Part shown: one piece after another, positions 47,247-56,579 of the stretch
Layout: each line of letters opens with the position of its first letter
Numbering within the stretch: the stretch's first letter is position 1
From: an uncultured Clostridia bacterium
GTDB taxonomy: Bacteria; Bacillota; Clostridia; Oscillospirales; Acutalibacteraceae
DNA length: 64,000 nt
Direction: 5' to 3'
NCBI GenBank assembly: GCA_947627135.1
Contig: CANQUV010000006.1
Coordinates: 25,670 to 89,669, forward strand
Made by a program: the position numbers and the translations under genes
The notes under the pieces: generated by a model
What the model saw: only the letters and a program-made list of their open reading frames with translations
Databases searched by the model: none
Told to the model about the DNA's origin: nothing

Positions 47247-49340
47247 ATGGCTAATGTTCCAGAAATGTTCGGTTCAATGGTTTTTAACGAAAAAACCATG
47301 AAAGAGAGACTTCCTAAAGCAACATACAAAGCTTTACAGAAAACAATTCAAAACGGTGATCCTTTAGATATTAATGTTGCAAACATTGTAGCAAATGCCA
47401 TGAAGGATTGGGCTATTGAAAAGGGATGTACACATTTTACACATTGGTTCCAACCAATGACGGGAATTACAGCTGAAAAACATGACAGCTTTATTAATCC
47501 CACAGATGACGGCAACGTAATTATGGAGTTTTCAGGAAAAGAGCTTATCAAAGGCGAGCCTGACGCATCTTCATTCCCAAGCGGCGGAATTCGTGCAACA
47601 TTTGAAGCGAGAGGATATACGGCATGGGACCCGACATCTTATGCATTTGTTAAAGACGGTACCTTATATATTCCGACTGCTTTTTGTTCATATACAGGAG
47701 AAGTTCTGGATAAGAAAACTCCGCTTCTTCGTTCTATGGAAAGAATCAGTACAGAGGCAGTAAGAATTTTGAAACTTTTTGGCAAAGACGAAGTAACAAG
47801 AGTTACCACAACAGTAGGACCTGAACAGGAATACTTCCTTGTGGATAAAGAACTTTATGACCAGAGAAAAGACCTTATTTTTACAGGCCGTACGCTTTTC
47901 GGAGCAAAAGCTCCTAAAGGACAGGAACTTGACGATCACTATTTCGGAGCAATTAAAACGAGGGTTGCAGCATATATGGCGGATCTTGACAATGAGCTTT
48001 GGAGTTTAGGCATTTATGCAAAAACAAAGCATAACGAGGTAGCACCTTCACAGCATGAGCTTGCACCTATTTTTACAACAACAAACCTTGCAACAGACCA
48101 TAACGAGCTTACAATGGAAATTATGAAAAAAGTTGCAGAACGTCACGGTCTTGTATGCCTGCTTCACGAAAAACCGTTTGCAGGAGTCAACGGTTCAGGT
48201 AAACACAACAACTGGTCAATTTCAACTAATACAGGCGAAAACCTGCTTGATCCGGGAAAAGAACCTGCAAAAAACACCCAGTTTTTACTTTTCCTTGCTG
48301 CAATTATCAAGGGTGTTGACGAATATCAGGATTTATTAAGAGTTTCTGTTGCATCAGCAGGAAATGATCATCGTTTAGGCGCTAATGAAGCTCCGCCTGC
48401 TATTATTTCAATGTTTTTAGGCGACGAACTTCAGGCAGTTCTAGATGCGATTGAGAAGGGCGTTCCTTATGAAGGATCTGAAAAAATAAAAATGCAGATG
48501 GGCGTTGATGTTCTTCCGGACTTTATGAAAGATACAACAGACCGTAACCGTACATCTCCGTTTGCATTTACAGGCAATAAATTTGAGTTCAGAATGTTAG
48601 GTTCGGCTCTAAACATTTCCTGTCCTAATATTATGCTTAATACAATTGTAGCTGAAGAGCTTCAGCAGTTTGCAGATGAGCTTTCACAGGCATCTGATTT
48701 TGATACAGCAGTTATTGAACTTATCAGAAAAACAATTAAAGAGCATAAGAGAATTATCTTTAACGGTAATAACTATGCTGACGAGTGGGTTGCTGAAGCA
48801 GAAAAGAGAGGTCTTTACAACTTAAAAACATTACCTGAAGCTATGGCTCGTTATGTAGATAAGAAAAATATTGAGCTTTTTGCAAAACATAATGTATATA
48901 CAGAAAAAGAAACCAGAGCAAGATGTGAAATTCAGCTTGAAAATTACTCAAAAACTATTAATATAGAGGCTCTTACAATGCTTGATATGGCAAAGAAAGA
49001 CATTCTTCCGGCAGTATCAGCTTATATAAGAGAGCTTACAGATACAGCGCTTGCAAAAAAATCACTTTCTGCTGATATTCCAACAGATGTTGAAACAAAG
49101 CTTGTATCTGATTTAAGCCAGAAGCTTGTATGTTTTTCAAAGAAGATTGAAGAGCTTGAAAACGCATTGATCTCTGCTGCTGAATTCGAGGACGATGCAC
49201 AGAAATATGCAGAATTCTACTGTAATGAAGTTTTTGTAAAAATGCAGGAATTAAGAGCAATAGGCGATGAAATGGAAACAGAAACATCTTCTGATTACTG
49301 GCCATATCCGACATACGGAGATTTGCTTTTCAGCGTATAA
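47247..49340 (+). CDS. glnA: glutamine synthetase type III
   Basis: A 697-residue enzyme making glutamine from glutamate and ammonia. The length and sequence are those of the GSIII (GlnN) class, a dodecamer unlike the 450-residue type I: FPSGGIRATFEARGYTAWDP, TTVGPEQEYFLVD, KTKHNEVAPSQHELAP with metal-binding residues, GVNGSGKHNNWS, and GANEAPPAIIS. The start is ATG 47247 after GGGAGAG; the frame upstream runs through the leader terminator and is not translated. It is followed by the Amt-PII gene. Regulation by antitermination is inferred from the leader. Confidence 0.97.
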   Translation: MANVPEMFGSMVFNEKTMKERLPKATYKALQKTIQNGDPLDINVANIVANAMKDWAIEKGCTHFTHWFQPMTGITAEKHDSFINPTDDGNVIMEFSGKELIKGEPDASSFPSGGIRATFEARGYTAWDPTSYAFVKDGTLYIPTAFCSYTGEVLDKKTPLLRSMERISTEAVRILKLFGKDEVTRVTTTVGPEQEYFLVDKELYDQRKDLIFTGRTLFGAKAPKGQELDDHYFGAIKTRVAAYMADLDNELWSLGIYAKTKHNEVAPSQHELAPIFTTTNLATDHNELTMEIMKKVAERHGLVCLLHEKPFAGVNGSGKHNNWSISTNTGENLLDPGKEPAKNTQFLLFLAAIIKGVDEYQDLLRVSVASAGNDHRLGANEAPPAIISMFLGDELQAVLDAIEKGVPYEGSEKIKMQMGVDVLPDFMKDTTDRNRTSPFAFTGNKFEFRMLGSALNISCPNIMLNTIVAEELQQFADELSQASDFDTAVIELIRKTIKEHKRIIFNGNNYADEWVAEAEKRGLYNLKTLPEAMARYVDKKNIELFAKHNVYTEKETRARCEIQLENYSKTINIEALTMLDMAKKDILPAVSAYIRELTDTALAKKSLSADIPTDVETKLVSDLSQKLVCFSKKIEELENALISAAEFEDDAQKYAEFYCNEVFVKMQELRAIGDEMETETSSDYWPYPTYGDLLFSV

Positions 49341-49394
49341 AAGCGTATAAAAAATAACAGTTAATTTAACTTTATAAACTAATTAATTTTTTAA

Positions 49395-49450
49395 ACACAA
49401 GGATGTGTAAAATTAAGCAAAGACTTAATTTTCACATCCTTTTTGTTTTT
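49395..49450 (+). promoter_or_regulatory. amt leader: ANTAR-type hairpin overlapping an intrinsic terminator
   Basis: Same plan as the glnA leader. A small hairpin ACAC (49395-49398), loop AAGGAT with A1 and G4, GTGT (49405-49408), overlaps the 5' arm of a long terminator: 49400-49417 pairs with 49424-49440 (one bulged T), six-base loop CAAAGA, then TTTTTGTTTTT. It lies between glnA and amt, so it could also simply end glnA. The four-bp stem of the small hairpin is weak. Confidence 0.6.
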
Positions 49451-49497
49451 ATATTTTTTACATTAAATTTTACATAAAATTAAAAGGAGAGATGAAA

Positions 49498-51231
49498 ATG
49501 GAAGTAGAGAGTGTTGTTAGTGAAGCTTTGAATTCTACCATTTTTGGTACCGAGGGTGTATGGTTTTTAATTGGTGCCGCATTGGTATTTTTTATGCAGT
49601 GCGGATTTGCAATGGTTGAAACAGGTTTTACAAGAGCTAAAAATGCAGGTAACATTATAATGAAAAACCTTATGGACTTCTGTATTGGTACAGTAGTATT
49701 TATGTTGCTTGGGTTTGGACTTTTGTGCGGTGAAGATGCTTTGTTCGGTTTAGTCGGTTTGCCAAACTTGCAAATTTTCACTAATTTTGCTAATTTCCCA
49801 TGGCACAATTTTGTATTTAATATGGTATTCTGCGCTACTGCAGCTACTATTGTTTCGGGAGCTATGGCAGAGAGAACAAAATTTGCTTCTTACTGTATTT
49901 ATTCACTTATCATTTCTGCAGTTGTTTATCCTATTGAAGCACACTGGATCTGGGGTGGCGGCTGGCTTTCACAGTTAGGTTTTGTTGATTTTGCAGGTTC
50001 TTGTGCAATTCACATGGTAGGCGGTATTTCTGCTATCATAGGTGCAATCATTCTCGGACCTCGTATTGGTAAATACGGTAAAGACGGTAAGGTAAATGCT
50101 ATCCCCGGTCACAGTTTAACACTCGGTGCATTAGGCGTATTTATTCTTTGGTTCGGCTGGTATGGCTTTAACGGCGCTGCTGCTGCTGCAACAGATAATT
50201 TGGGTCAGATTTTCTTGACTACAACAATTGCGCCTGCTGTTGCTACTTGTGTAACAATGCTGTTTACCTGGTTTAAAAACGGCAAGCCTGATGTTTCAAT
50301 GTCACTTAACGGCTCACTTGCAGGTTTGGTAGCCATTACGGCTCCCTGTGCAGATGTAGATGCTTTAGGTTCAGCTATTATAGGCTTTGTTGCAGGTATT
50401 TTGGTAGTTGTAGCCGTTGAATTTATTGATATTAAATTAAAGATAGATGACCCTGTCGGTGCTGTTGCTGTTCACGGCGTAAACGGTATTTGGGGTACAC
50501 TTTCAGTTGGTCTTTTCGCAACAGGTCAGGGACAGGACGGTGTTACAGGTTTGTTCTACGGCGGCGGATTTGAGCAGTTAGGACTCCAGGCTTTAGGTGT
50601 TGTTAGTGTAGCTGCATGGACTATCGTTACTATGATTATTACCTTCCAGATTATTAAGCATACGATCGGTCTTCGTGCAACAGAGGAAGAAGAACTTTCA
50701 GGTCTTGACCTTACAGAGCATGGTCTTATCAGCTCTTATGCAGACTTTATGCCTGCTGTTGTATCGACCGCTTCTCTTGATGAATTCGGTGCACAGGTTA
50801 CAGGAGATGCACCTGTTACGGAAGCTGTTCCTGTTCAGCTTGCAGGCAGATATACTCCTGCTGCAGAAGGCGATATTAAAATTACAAAAATCGATATTCT
50901 TCTTAAGCAGAGCAGACTTGAAGCTCTCAAGAATGAAATGGATAAACTTGGAATTACAGGTATGACAGTAACGCAGGTACTCGGCTGCGGCGCTCAAAAG
51001 GGAAAAGCAGAGTATTATCGTGGTGTTGCTCTTGAGAGTAACCTCCTGCCTAAGATGAAAGTAGAAATCGTTGTATGTAAAGTTCCTGTTCAGTCAGTTG
51101 TAGATGCCGCTATTAAAGCACTTTACACTGGACATATCGGCGACGGTAAAATCTTTATCTATGATGTTGAAGATGTTGTTAAAGTAAGAACTGGTGAAAC
51201 AGGCTACGATGCAATGCAGGATGTAGAATAA
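49498..51231 (+). CDS. amtB-glnK: ammonium transporter fused to a PII signalling domain
   Basis: A 577-residue fusion. Residues 1-405 are an Amt channel with about eleven membrane segments: FFMQCGFAMVETGFTRAKNAGNI, the pore-lining His in CAIHMVGGISAIIGA and AVHGVNGIWG. After a linker, residues ~465-577 form a complete PII protein: KITKIDILLKQSRLEALKNEMDKLGITGMTV, a T-loop QKGKAEYYRG that keeps the modifiable Tyr, and IGDGKIFIYDVEDVVKVRTGE. Normally PII is separate and plugs the channel when nitrogen is plentiful; here it is tethered. The ATG at 49498 has GGAG eight bases upstream (49492 is too close). Confidence 0.95.
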   Translation: MEVESVVSEALNSTIFGTEGVWFLIGAALVFFMQCGFAMVETGFTRAKNAGNIIMKNLMDFCIGTVVFMLLGFGLLCGEDALFGLVGLPNLQIFTNFANFPWHNFVFNMVFCATAATIVSGAMAERTKFASYCIYSLIISAVVYPIEAHWIWGGGWLSQLGFVDFAGSCAIHMVGGISAIIGAIILGPRIGKYGKDGKVNAIPGHSLTLGALGVFILWFGWYGFNGAAAAATDNLGQIFLTTTIAPAVATCVTMLFTWFKNGKPDVSMSLNGSLAGLVAITAPCADVDALGSAIIGFVAGILVVVAVEFIDIKLKIDDPVGAVAVHGVNGIWGTLSVGLFATGQGQDGVTGLFYGGGFEQLGLQALGVVSVAAWTIVTMIITFQIIKHTIGLRATEEEELSGLDLTEHGLISSYADFMPAVVSTASLDEFGAQVTGDAPVTEAVPVQLAGRYTPAAEGDIKITKIDILLKQSRLEALKNEMDKLGITGMTVTQVLGCGAQKGKAEYYRGVALESNLLPKMKVEIVVCKVPVQSVVDAAIKALYTGHIGDGKIFIYDVEDVVKVRTGETGYDAMQDVE

Positions 51232-51261
51232 TTTAACCTATCCTTTTTAATTCACATAAAT

Positions 51262-51299
51262 CAAACGCCCCTCAAAGCGAAAGCCATGAGGGGCGTTTG
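51262..51299 (+). terminator. hairpin after amt, probable terminator
   Basis: Perfect 13-bp arms CAAACGCCCCTCA / TGAGGGGCGTTTG with a 12-base loop. The T tract that follows is poor (GTGTTATTTT). Confidence 0.65.
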
Positions 51300-51381
51300 G
51301 TGTTATTTTAAGTTGTTTGTATTGCAGTTAAATATATGATATAATTGGCACAGTAAATCGAGGGTCTGCGGAGTTGATAAT

Positions 51382-52047
51382 ATGTTTGAAGAAAAATTTT
51401 TTGTTCGTAAAAAATTAAACCGTGCTAAGTTGATAAGCTATGGATTTTCAAAAGAAGCAGATGGATATCGGTATCAAACAATAGTAATGAACGGTCAATT
51501 TCGGTTAAATGTATTTATAACAAATGACGAGGCAGTATCTACACAAATGATTGACAGTACATCTAATGAAGAATATTATCTTTATAAGGTGGAAGCGTCC
51601 GAGGGTGCTTATGTAGGTAAAGCCAGAACTGTTTGTGAGAATTTGCTGAAGGATATTTCTAAAAAATGCTTCGAGCCTGATATATTTCGCAGTAAACAAA
51701 CTATTGCTGTTATAGAATACGTACGCAAAAGGTATGGAAACGAATTAGAATTTTTGTGGGAAAAATTTCCTGATAATGCTGTATGGCGTAGAAAAGATAC
51801 TCATAAATGGTATGGAGCTATTTTAACGGTTTCAATGAGAAAACTTGGACTCAGCTCAAATGATATCGTTGAAATAATAGACCTGCGGTTAAATCCTGAA
51901 CAGATGATAAAAACAATAGACAATAAGAAATATTTCCCCGGTTGGCATATGAACAAGAAAAGCTGGTACACAATTATATTGGATAATTCAGTCCCAACCG
52001 AAGAACTTTACCGCAGAATTGATGAAAGTTATGTTTTAGCTAAATAA
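51382..52047 (+). CDS. MmcQ/YjbR family protein
   Basis: A 221-residue protein. The C-terminal ~110 residues match the YjbR/MmcQ fold (cyclic-AMP-receptor-like double-wing): DNAVWRRKDTHKWYGAILTVSMRKLG, YFPGWHMNKKSWYTIILDNSVPTEEL. The N-terminal half is an extra domain present in a subset of relatives. YjbR proteins are described as DNA-binding but their function is unknown. The gene stands alone between amt and the 143-bp repeat array, closed by its own terminator. Confidence 0.78.
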   Translation: MFEEKFFVRKKLNRAKLISYGFSKEADGYRYQTIVMNGQFRLNVFITNDEAVSTQMIDSTSNEEYYLYKVEASEGAYVGKARTVCENLLKDISKKCFEPDIFRSKQTIAVIEYVRKRYGNELEFLWEKFPDNAVWRRKDTHKWYGAILTVSMRKLGLSSNDIVEIIDLRLNPEQMIKTIDNKKYFPGWHMNKKSWYTIILDNSVPTEELYRRIDESYVLAK

Positions 52048-52078
52048 GGGAGGATTTTAAATCCTCCCTAAATTTTTT
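52048..52078 (+). terminator. terminator after the YjbR gene
   Basis: Arms GGGAGGAT / ATCCTCCC with a short loop, then AAATTTTTTA. Confidence 0.82.
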
Positions 52079-52140
52079 ACTTTATAGGAAACTGCCCTGA
52101 AACAGTCAGGTATAAAAGTGTGTTTTAATATGAGTCTGTC

Positions 52141-52595
52141 TGCCCGGAGGAACAGTTCACCGGTCGCTTTTTGAAAAAAGCGACGCAAAAACTTTTAATA
52201 TTCTTGACAATAACCTTTGCTTCTAAATATAACTTTGCCATTATTTTAGGTTATTTGTTATAAGAACCCTTTTTTTACTTTAACTGCCCGGAGGAACAAT
52301 TCATCGGTCGCTTTTTGAAAAAAGCGACGCAAAAACTTTTAATATTCTTGACAATAACCTTTGTTTCTAAATATAACTTTGCTATTATTTTAGGCTATTT
52401 GTTATAAGAACCCTTTTTTACTTTAACTGCCCGGAGGAACAGTTCACCGGTCGCTTTTTGAAAAAAGCGACGCAAAAACTTTTAATATTCTTGACAATAA
52501 CCTTGCTTCTAAATATAACTTTGCCATTATTTTAGGCTATTTGTTATAAGAACCCTTTTTTAATTTAACTGCCCGGAGGAACAGTTCACCGGTTG
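52141..52595. repeat. tandem array of a ~143-bp unit (3 copies plus 26 bp)
   Basis: Units begin TGCCCGGAGGAACA at 52141, 52285, 52428 and 52570 (partial), lengths 144, 143 and 142 bp, nearly identical. Each has a perfect hairpin GTCGCTTTTT / AAAAAGCGAC and, 50 bases on, TTGACA with TATAAC after 18 bases (17 in the third unit), i.e. a promoter-like pair reading towards the end of pfkA on its antisense strand. Each unit ends in GAACCC and a T run. No coding frame. Confidence 0.9.
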
Positions 52596-53669
52596 TTAAC
52601 CCTCGCAAAATTCAATGCCGATAGATTTTGCGGCTTTAACAAGCTCGTGATTTTTTGGAACAGGCTTTGCTTTGCCTGCAATATCTTCAAGCTTATTGTG
52701 TGTAATTTTATTGTTCTTTAGTGCAACGGTTACGCCGTAATGCTCGTCTTTAATAAGCTGTGCGGCATAAACGCCAAATTCTGTTGCAAGAACTCTGTCA
52801 TAAGCAGAGGGTGTTCCTCCCCTTAAATAATGGCCCGGAACCATACTTCTTGTTTCTATGCCTGTTTTTTCTTCAATATATTTAACAACAAGCGGAGTAA
52901 CGGTGGTACAGCCTCTTTTAGCAATACGCTCCTTGCGTTTCATTTTTTCTTCATCTTTTGAAAATGCTCCTTCGGCAACAACCACAATAGAGAATACATG
53001 ACCGTCTTTTTTTCTTTGAAGTACAGCTTTTGCAACCTTTTCATAGCTAAATGGCATTTCCGGAAGAAGAATAACATCTGCTCCCCCTGCAACAGCTGAA
53101 TACAGTGAAAGCCAGCCTGCTTTGTTTCCCATAATTTCAACCACCATTACTCTTGAGTGGCTTGTAGCTGTTGAGTGAAGTCTGTCAATAACCTCTGTAC
53201 CTATATCAACAGCAGTGTGAAAACCGAAAGTCTTTTCTGTTCCATAAATATCGTTATCAATAGTTTTTGGAAGTCCTATTACATTAAGTCCGTTCTGTGA
53301 CAAAAGGTTGGCGGTTTTATGTGTTCCGTTTCCTCCCAATGTAAGAAGACAGTCAAGTTTCATTTTTTTGTAGTTATCTATCATATTTGATACTTTATCT
53401 ACATTGTCGTCACCTATAACCTGAATTTGCTTAAAAGGTTGTCTTGAAGTTCCCAGAATTGTTCCGCCTTGAGTTAAAATACCTGAAAAATCAGGCTTTT
53501 TCATTTCTTTGTATTCACCGTTTATAAGTCCTGTGTATCCGCCTACTATTCCGTAAATTTCAATATCGTTGCCTATAAGCTCGTATGAAGCTTTGGCTAC
53601 GCCTCTGATTGTTGCGTTCAGTCCTGGACAGTCGCCTCCGCTGGTTAAAATTCCTATTCTTTTTTTCAT
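52596..53669 (-). CDS. pfkA: 6-phosphofructokinase (group III type)
   Basis: A 357-residue phosphofructokinase. The N-terminal nucleotide loop is GILTSGGDCPGLNA; the second conserved block reads GGNGTHKTA where ATP enzymes have GGDGS, and the catalytic block is PKTIDNDIYGTEKTFGFHTA. Gly after the Asn points to ATP rather than PPi, while the Lys in PKTIDND is the form of PPi and mixed group III enzymes. The Asn in place of the metal Asp is unusual. The donor is therefore uncertain. AGGAGGAAAC precedes the ATG; ppk lies upstream with a 23-base gap, so the two may be co-transcribed. Confidence 0.9.
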   Translation of the reverse strand: MKKRIGILTSGGDCPGLNATIRGVAKASYELIGNDIEIYGIVGGYTGLINGEYKEMKKPDFSGILTQGGTILGTSRQPFKQIQVIGDDNVDKVSNMIDNYKKMKLDCLLTLGGNGTHKTANLLSQNGLNVIGLPKTIDNDIYGTEKTFGFHTAVDIGTEVIDRLHSTATSHSRVMVVEIMGNKAGWLSLYSAVAGGADVILLPEMPFSYEKVAKAVLQRKKDGHVFSIVVVAEGAFSKDEEKMKRKERIAKRGCTTVTPLVVKYIEEKTGIETRSMVPGHYLRGGTPSAYDRVLATEFGVYAAQLIKDEHYGVTVALKNNKITHNKLEDIAGKAKPVPKNHELVKAAKSIGIEFCEG

Positions 53670-53692
53670 AAAAGTTTCCTCCTGAAAATTTA

Positions 53693-55813
53693 TTATTTTT
53701 TTTCTTTTGATTTTTTAGAAACGGTTTTTGCTTTGTTTATTATTTTTACATTATTTATTATGTTATCAGCACTGTTTTTATAGGCCTCATCATAAAGCTC
53801 TAACTGTGAATTGTGCTTTTTTGCTCTTGATGACGGTGTAATCAAGGTGTAGTTTCCTTCGCAGTCCATTCTTCTAGCCTTTTGATTATCCCATAATGCA
53901 AGCTTCATAATTTTATTAAGTTTCATTTTTGCTTTATAATCGTAAACAGGCGTAGCAACCTCAACCCGCTGTGAGGTGTTTCTTGTCATAAAATCAGCAG
54001 AAGATATAAAAAATTTTCTATCCTTTCCAACTCCGAATATATAAATTCTTGAATGTTCCAAAAGTCTGCCTACAATACTTCTGACTTCAATGTTATCTGT
54101 TTTACCTTCAATTCCCGGAACAAGACAACAAATACCTCTTATAACCATTTTTATCGGAACTCCCGCCATGGAAGCCTCAATAAGTTTTTCAATTAAATCT
54201 TTATCGGTAAGGGAATTTAGCTTTAAAGTAATAGCAGAGGGAAGCCCTGTTTTTGCTTTTTCAATTTCTTCGTCAATGAGCGAAATCAAATTCGTTTTTA
54301 AGCATAAAGGAGCAACCATTAGCTCTTTTGTTTTTTCAACAAACCTTCCTTCTTTTAGACAGGCGAATACTTCTCTTGCATCTTCTGTTATATTTTTATT
54401 GCAGGTGAATAATGCTAAATCAGTATATAATTTTGCTGTGGATTCATTAAAGTTTCCTGTTCCGATTTGAACTATATCGCCTTTGCCGTCTGTCATTTCT
54501 ATTAAAAGAAGTTTACAGTGTACTTTATAGTTTGGCATACCATAAATAATTGTACAGCCGGATTCTTCAAGAATCTTAGACCAGTCAATGTTATTTTCTT
54601 CATCAAATCTTGCTCTTAATTCAACAAGACAGGTAACTTTTTTACCCTGTTTTGCAGCGGAAATAAGCGACTGAACTATTTTAGAGTTTGATGCAAGTCT
54701 GTAAAGTGATATTTTTATTTCATTAACTCTTTTGTCTTTTGCCGCCTCTTCAAGCAAATCTATCAGCACCTGAACACTGTCAAACGGATAGCAAAGAAGA
54801 ATATCTTTTTTTCTTATGGTGCTTATAATTGAGTTTTTCTTTATTGATGCAGGATACTGCGGACTTAAAGGTTTATAGTAAAGTTTCGGATAGTTGTTTT
54901 TATCAAGCTTTTTTTCAAGCAGTGAGAAAAATCCCATATTAATAGGAGTGTTTTGATGAAAAAGTTGTTTCTTTCCAAGGCAAAGATTGTTTTTTAAATG
55001 TTTCAAAATTTTCTCGCAGTTATTGCCTGTATATTTAAGTTCAACAGGCGCTAAAGTTCCCCTTAATTCAATAAGACGAGACATTGTTGTTCTGAAATCA
55101 ACATCAAAGTCATACAAACCTTCGTTTACATCAATATCTGCATTTCTTATGACCGAAAAAACAATTTTTTCTGTTATTTCAAATTTTTTGAAAACAGAAT
55201 TAATAAACATTAAAATTAAATCTTCCATAAGTATAAATCTGCAATTGCCAGAAGGTAAAAATACAGCTTTAGGCAGTGATTTTCTTATGGGTATAAGTCC
55301 AAACTTTGACCCCCCGTTTTTCTTTTTCAGAGTAACTCCAACAACGGGTACACCGTTATCAAAGAAAGGAAACGGGTGCTTTTTTTCAATGATAAACGGA
55401 GAGATAAAAGGAGCGACATCCTTTTCAAAAATTTGTCTCAAAACAACCTTTTCAGCGTTAGTAACATTTTTCTCTGTTACCTTTGTAAAATATTTTTTAC
55501 CGTCGTTTAAAATTTGTTCAAAGGTTCTATCAAGTTCTGGTAATAGGCAGCTTGTAGCATAAAAAATATCTTTAAGCTGCTTTTTTTGAGATTTATCAGC
55601 ATCGCCGTTAGTTTCTTCAGATTCAATTAAAAGCTGGTCTGTAATAGAACCTACCCTTACTCTGAAAAATTCTTCATAATTGCTTTGAAAAATTGAAATA
55701 AAACGAAGTCTTTCCATAAGAGGATTATCCTTGCTTTTGGCTTCCTCTAAAACACGCTCGTTAAATTTTATCCAGCTTAATTCACGGTCAATAAGTAAAT
55801 TTTTTTCTTTCAT
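53693..55813 (-). CDS. ppk1: polyphosphate kinase 1
   Basis: A 706-residue enzyme that polymerises ATP gamma-phosphate into polyphosphate. The four-domain layout is recognisable: N-terminal LLIDRELSWIKFNERVLEEAK, middle head region, the first PLD-like half with the autophosphorylated His in MPNYKVHCKLLLIE, and the second half with ELLEHSRIYIFG and SSADFMTRNTSQRVEV. A basic Lys-rich end of about 20 residues follows. It precedes pfkA in the same direction, placing polyphosphate synthesis and glycolysis on one transcript. Confidence 0.96.
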   Translation of the reverse strand: MKEKNLLIDRELSWIKFNERVLEEAKSKDNPLMERLRFISIFQSNYEEFFRVRVGSITDQLLIESEETNGDADKSQKKQLKDIFYATSCLLPELDRTFEQILNDGKKYFTKVTEKNVTNAEKVVLRQIFEKDVAPFISPFIIEKKHPFPFFDNGVPVVGVTLKKKNGGSKFGLIPIRKSLPKAVFLPSGNCRFILMEDLILMFINSVFKKFEITEKIVFSVIRNADIDVNEGLYDFDVDFRTTMSRLIELRGTLAPVELKYTGNNCEKILKHLKNNLCLGKKQLFHQNTPINMGFFSLLEKKLDKNNYPKLYYKPLSPQYPASIKKNSIISTIRKKDILLCYPFDSVQVLIDLLEEAAKDKRVNEIKISLYRLASNSKIVQSLISAAKQGKKVTCLVELRARFDEENNIDWSKILEESGCTIIYGMPNYKVHCKLLLIEMTDGKGDIVQIGTGNFNESTAKLYTDLALFTCNKNITEDAREVFACLKEGRFVEKTKELMVAPLCLKTNLISLIDEEIEKAKTGLPSAITLKLNSLTDKDLIEKLIEASMAGVPIKMVIRGICCLVPGIEGKTDNIEVRSIVGRLLEHSRIYIFGVGKDRKFFISSADFMTRNTSQRVEVATPVYDYKAKMKLNKIMKLALWDNQKARRMDCEGNYTLITPSSRAKKHNSQLELYDEAYKNSADNIINNVKIINKAKTVSKKSKEKK

Positions 55814-56232
55814 AATAACCCCCTTATAAAAAAATTTTTAAAATTTAATTCATATAAAGTACATTAAAATAAGAATAAAATATATGTAAAAAGTTTATGT
55901 TTTAAAATCAGGGAAAATTTGTAAAAGTAAATTTATTATAATTATATAACTTTATAACATATTTTTCAACAAAAACAAAGTGGTTTTTTATGTTTTTTTG
56001 TTTAATACATAAAGTTAGAATAAATGTATCATTAATAAATGTAGATCATATTTTTATCTAGTATTTCCAAAAGTTACAGGTTCAATAAATTATTTTGCAT
56101 AATGGTATTAATATACTAACTTTAAAAGTCACGGTAAAATTTTAAAAAATATTAAATTTTAATTAAATAGGTTGCAATTTTAATTGAAATAATGTAATCT
56201 TATAAACACAACACAGCAAAGGAGTTAATATT
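55814..56232. other. AT-rich divergent region between ppk1 and the DUF1292 gene
   Basis: About 420 bases, no gene. Mostly A/T runs. It should hold promoters for both neighbours, but no match to consensus is convincing. Confidence 0.5.
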
Positions 56233-56541
56233 ATGCTTAATAATGAAGATTTTGCTTCTGATGTTCAGGAAGAGGCGAATATAATTGTTCTCACAGATGA
56301 TGAGGGCAACGATGTAGAATTTGAATTTCTTGATACAGTTGAATATGAAGGCAGCGAATATATTGTTCTTATGGAAAATGTTGAAGATACTGAAGAAGTA
56401 ATAATTCTGAAAATAGAAAGTCTAGATGATGAAAATGAAAATTATGTGGGCGTAGATGATGAAGAAACACTTAATGCAGTATTTAAAATTTTTAAGGAAA
56501 GATTTAAAGACGAATTTAATTTTACCGACGAATTTAAATAA
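56233..56541 (+). CDS. DUF1292 family small acidic protein
   Basis: A 102-residue, very acidic protein (pI clearly low, many Asp/Glu). The DUF1292 pattern is present: IIVLTDDEGNDVEFEFLDTVEYEGSEYIVLM and IILKIES, then ETLNAVFKIFKERF. Family members are widespread in Firmicutes; some are described near ribosome or tRNA genes, but the role is not established. AAAGGAG precedes the ATG; a terminator follows. Confidence 0.88.
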   Translation: MLNNEDFASDVQEEANIIVLTDDEGNDVEFEFLDTVEYEGSEYIVLMENVEDTEEVIILKIESLDDENENYVGVDDEETLNAVFKIFKERFKDEFNFTDEFK

Positions 56542-56549
56542 TAAAAGTG

Positions 56550-56579
56550 ACCCCTGCTGTAATCAGCAGGGGTTATTTT
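56550..56579 (+). terminator. terminator after the DUF1292 gene
   Basis: Arms ACCCCTGCTG / CAGCAGGGGT with a four-base loop, then TATTTTA. It also lies just past the stop of the convergent queT gene. Confidence 0.8.

Noticed and set aside
52141..52595. CRISPR array
   Set aside because: The units are contiguous 143-bp copies with no unique spacers and no cas genes.
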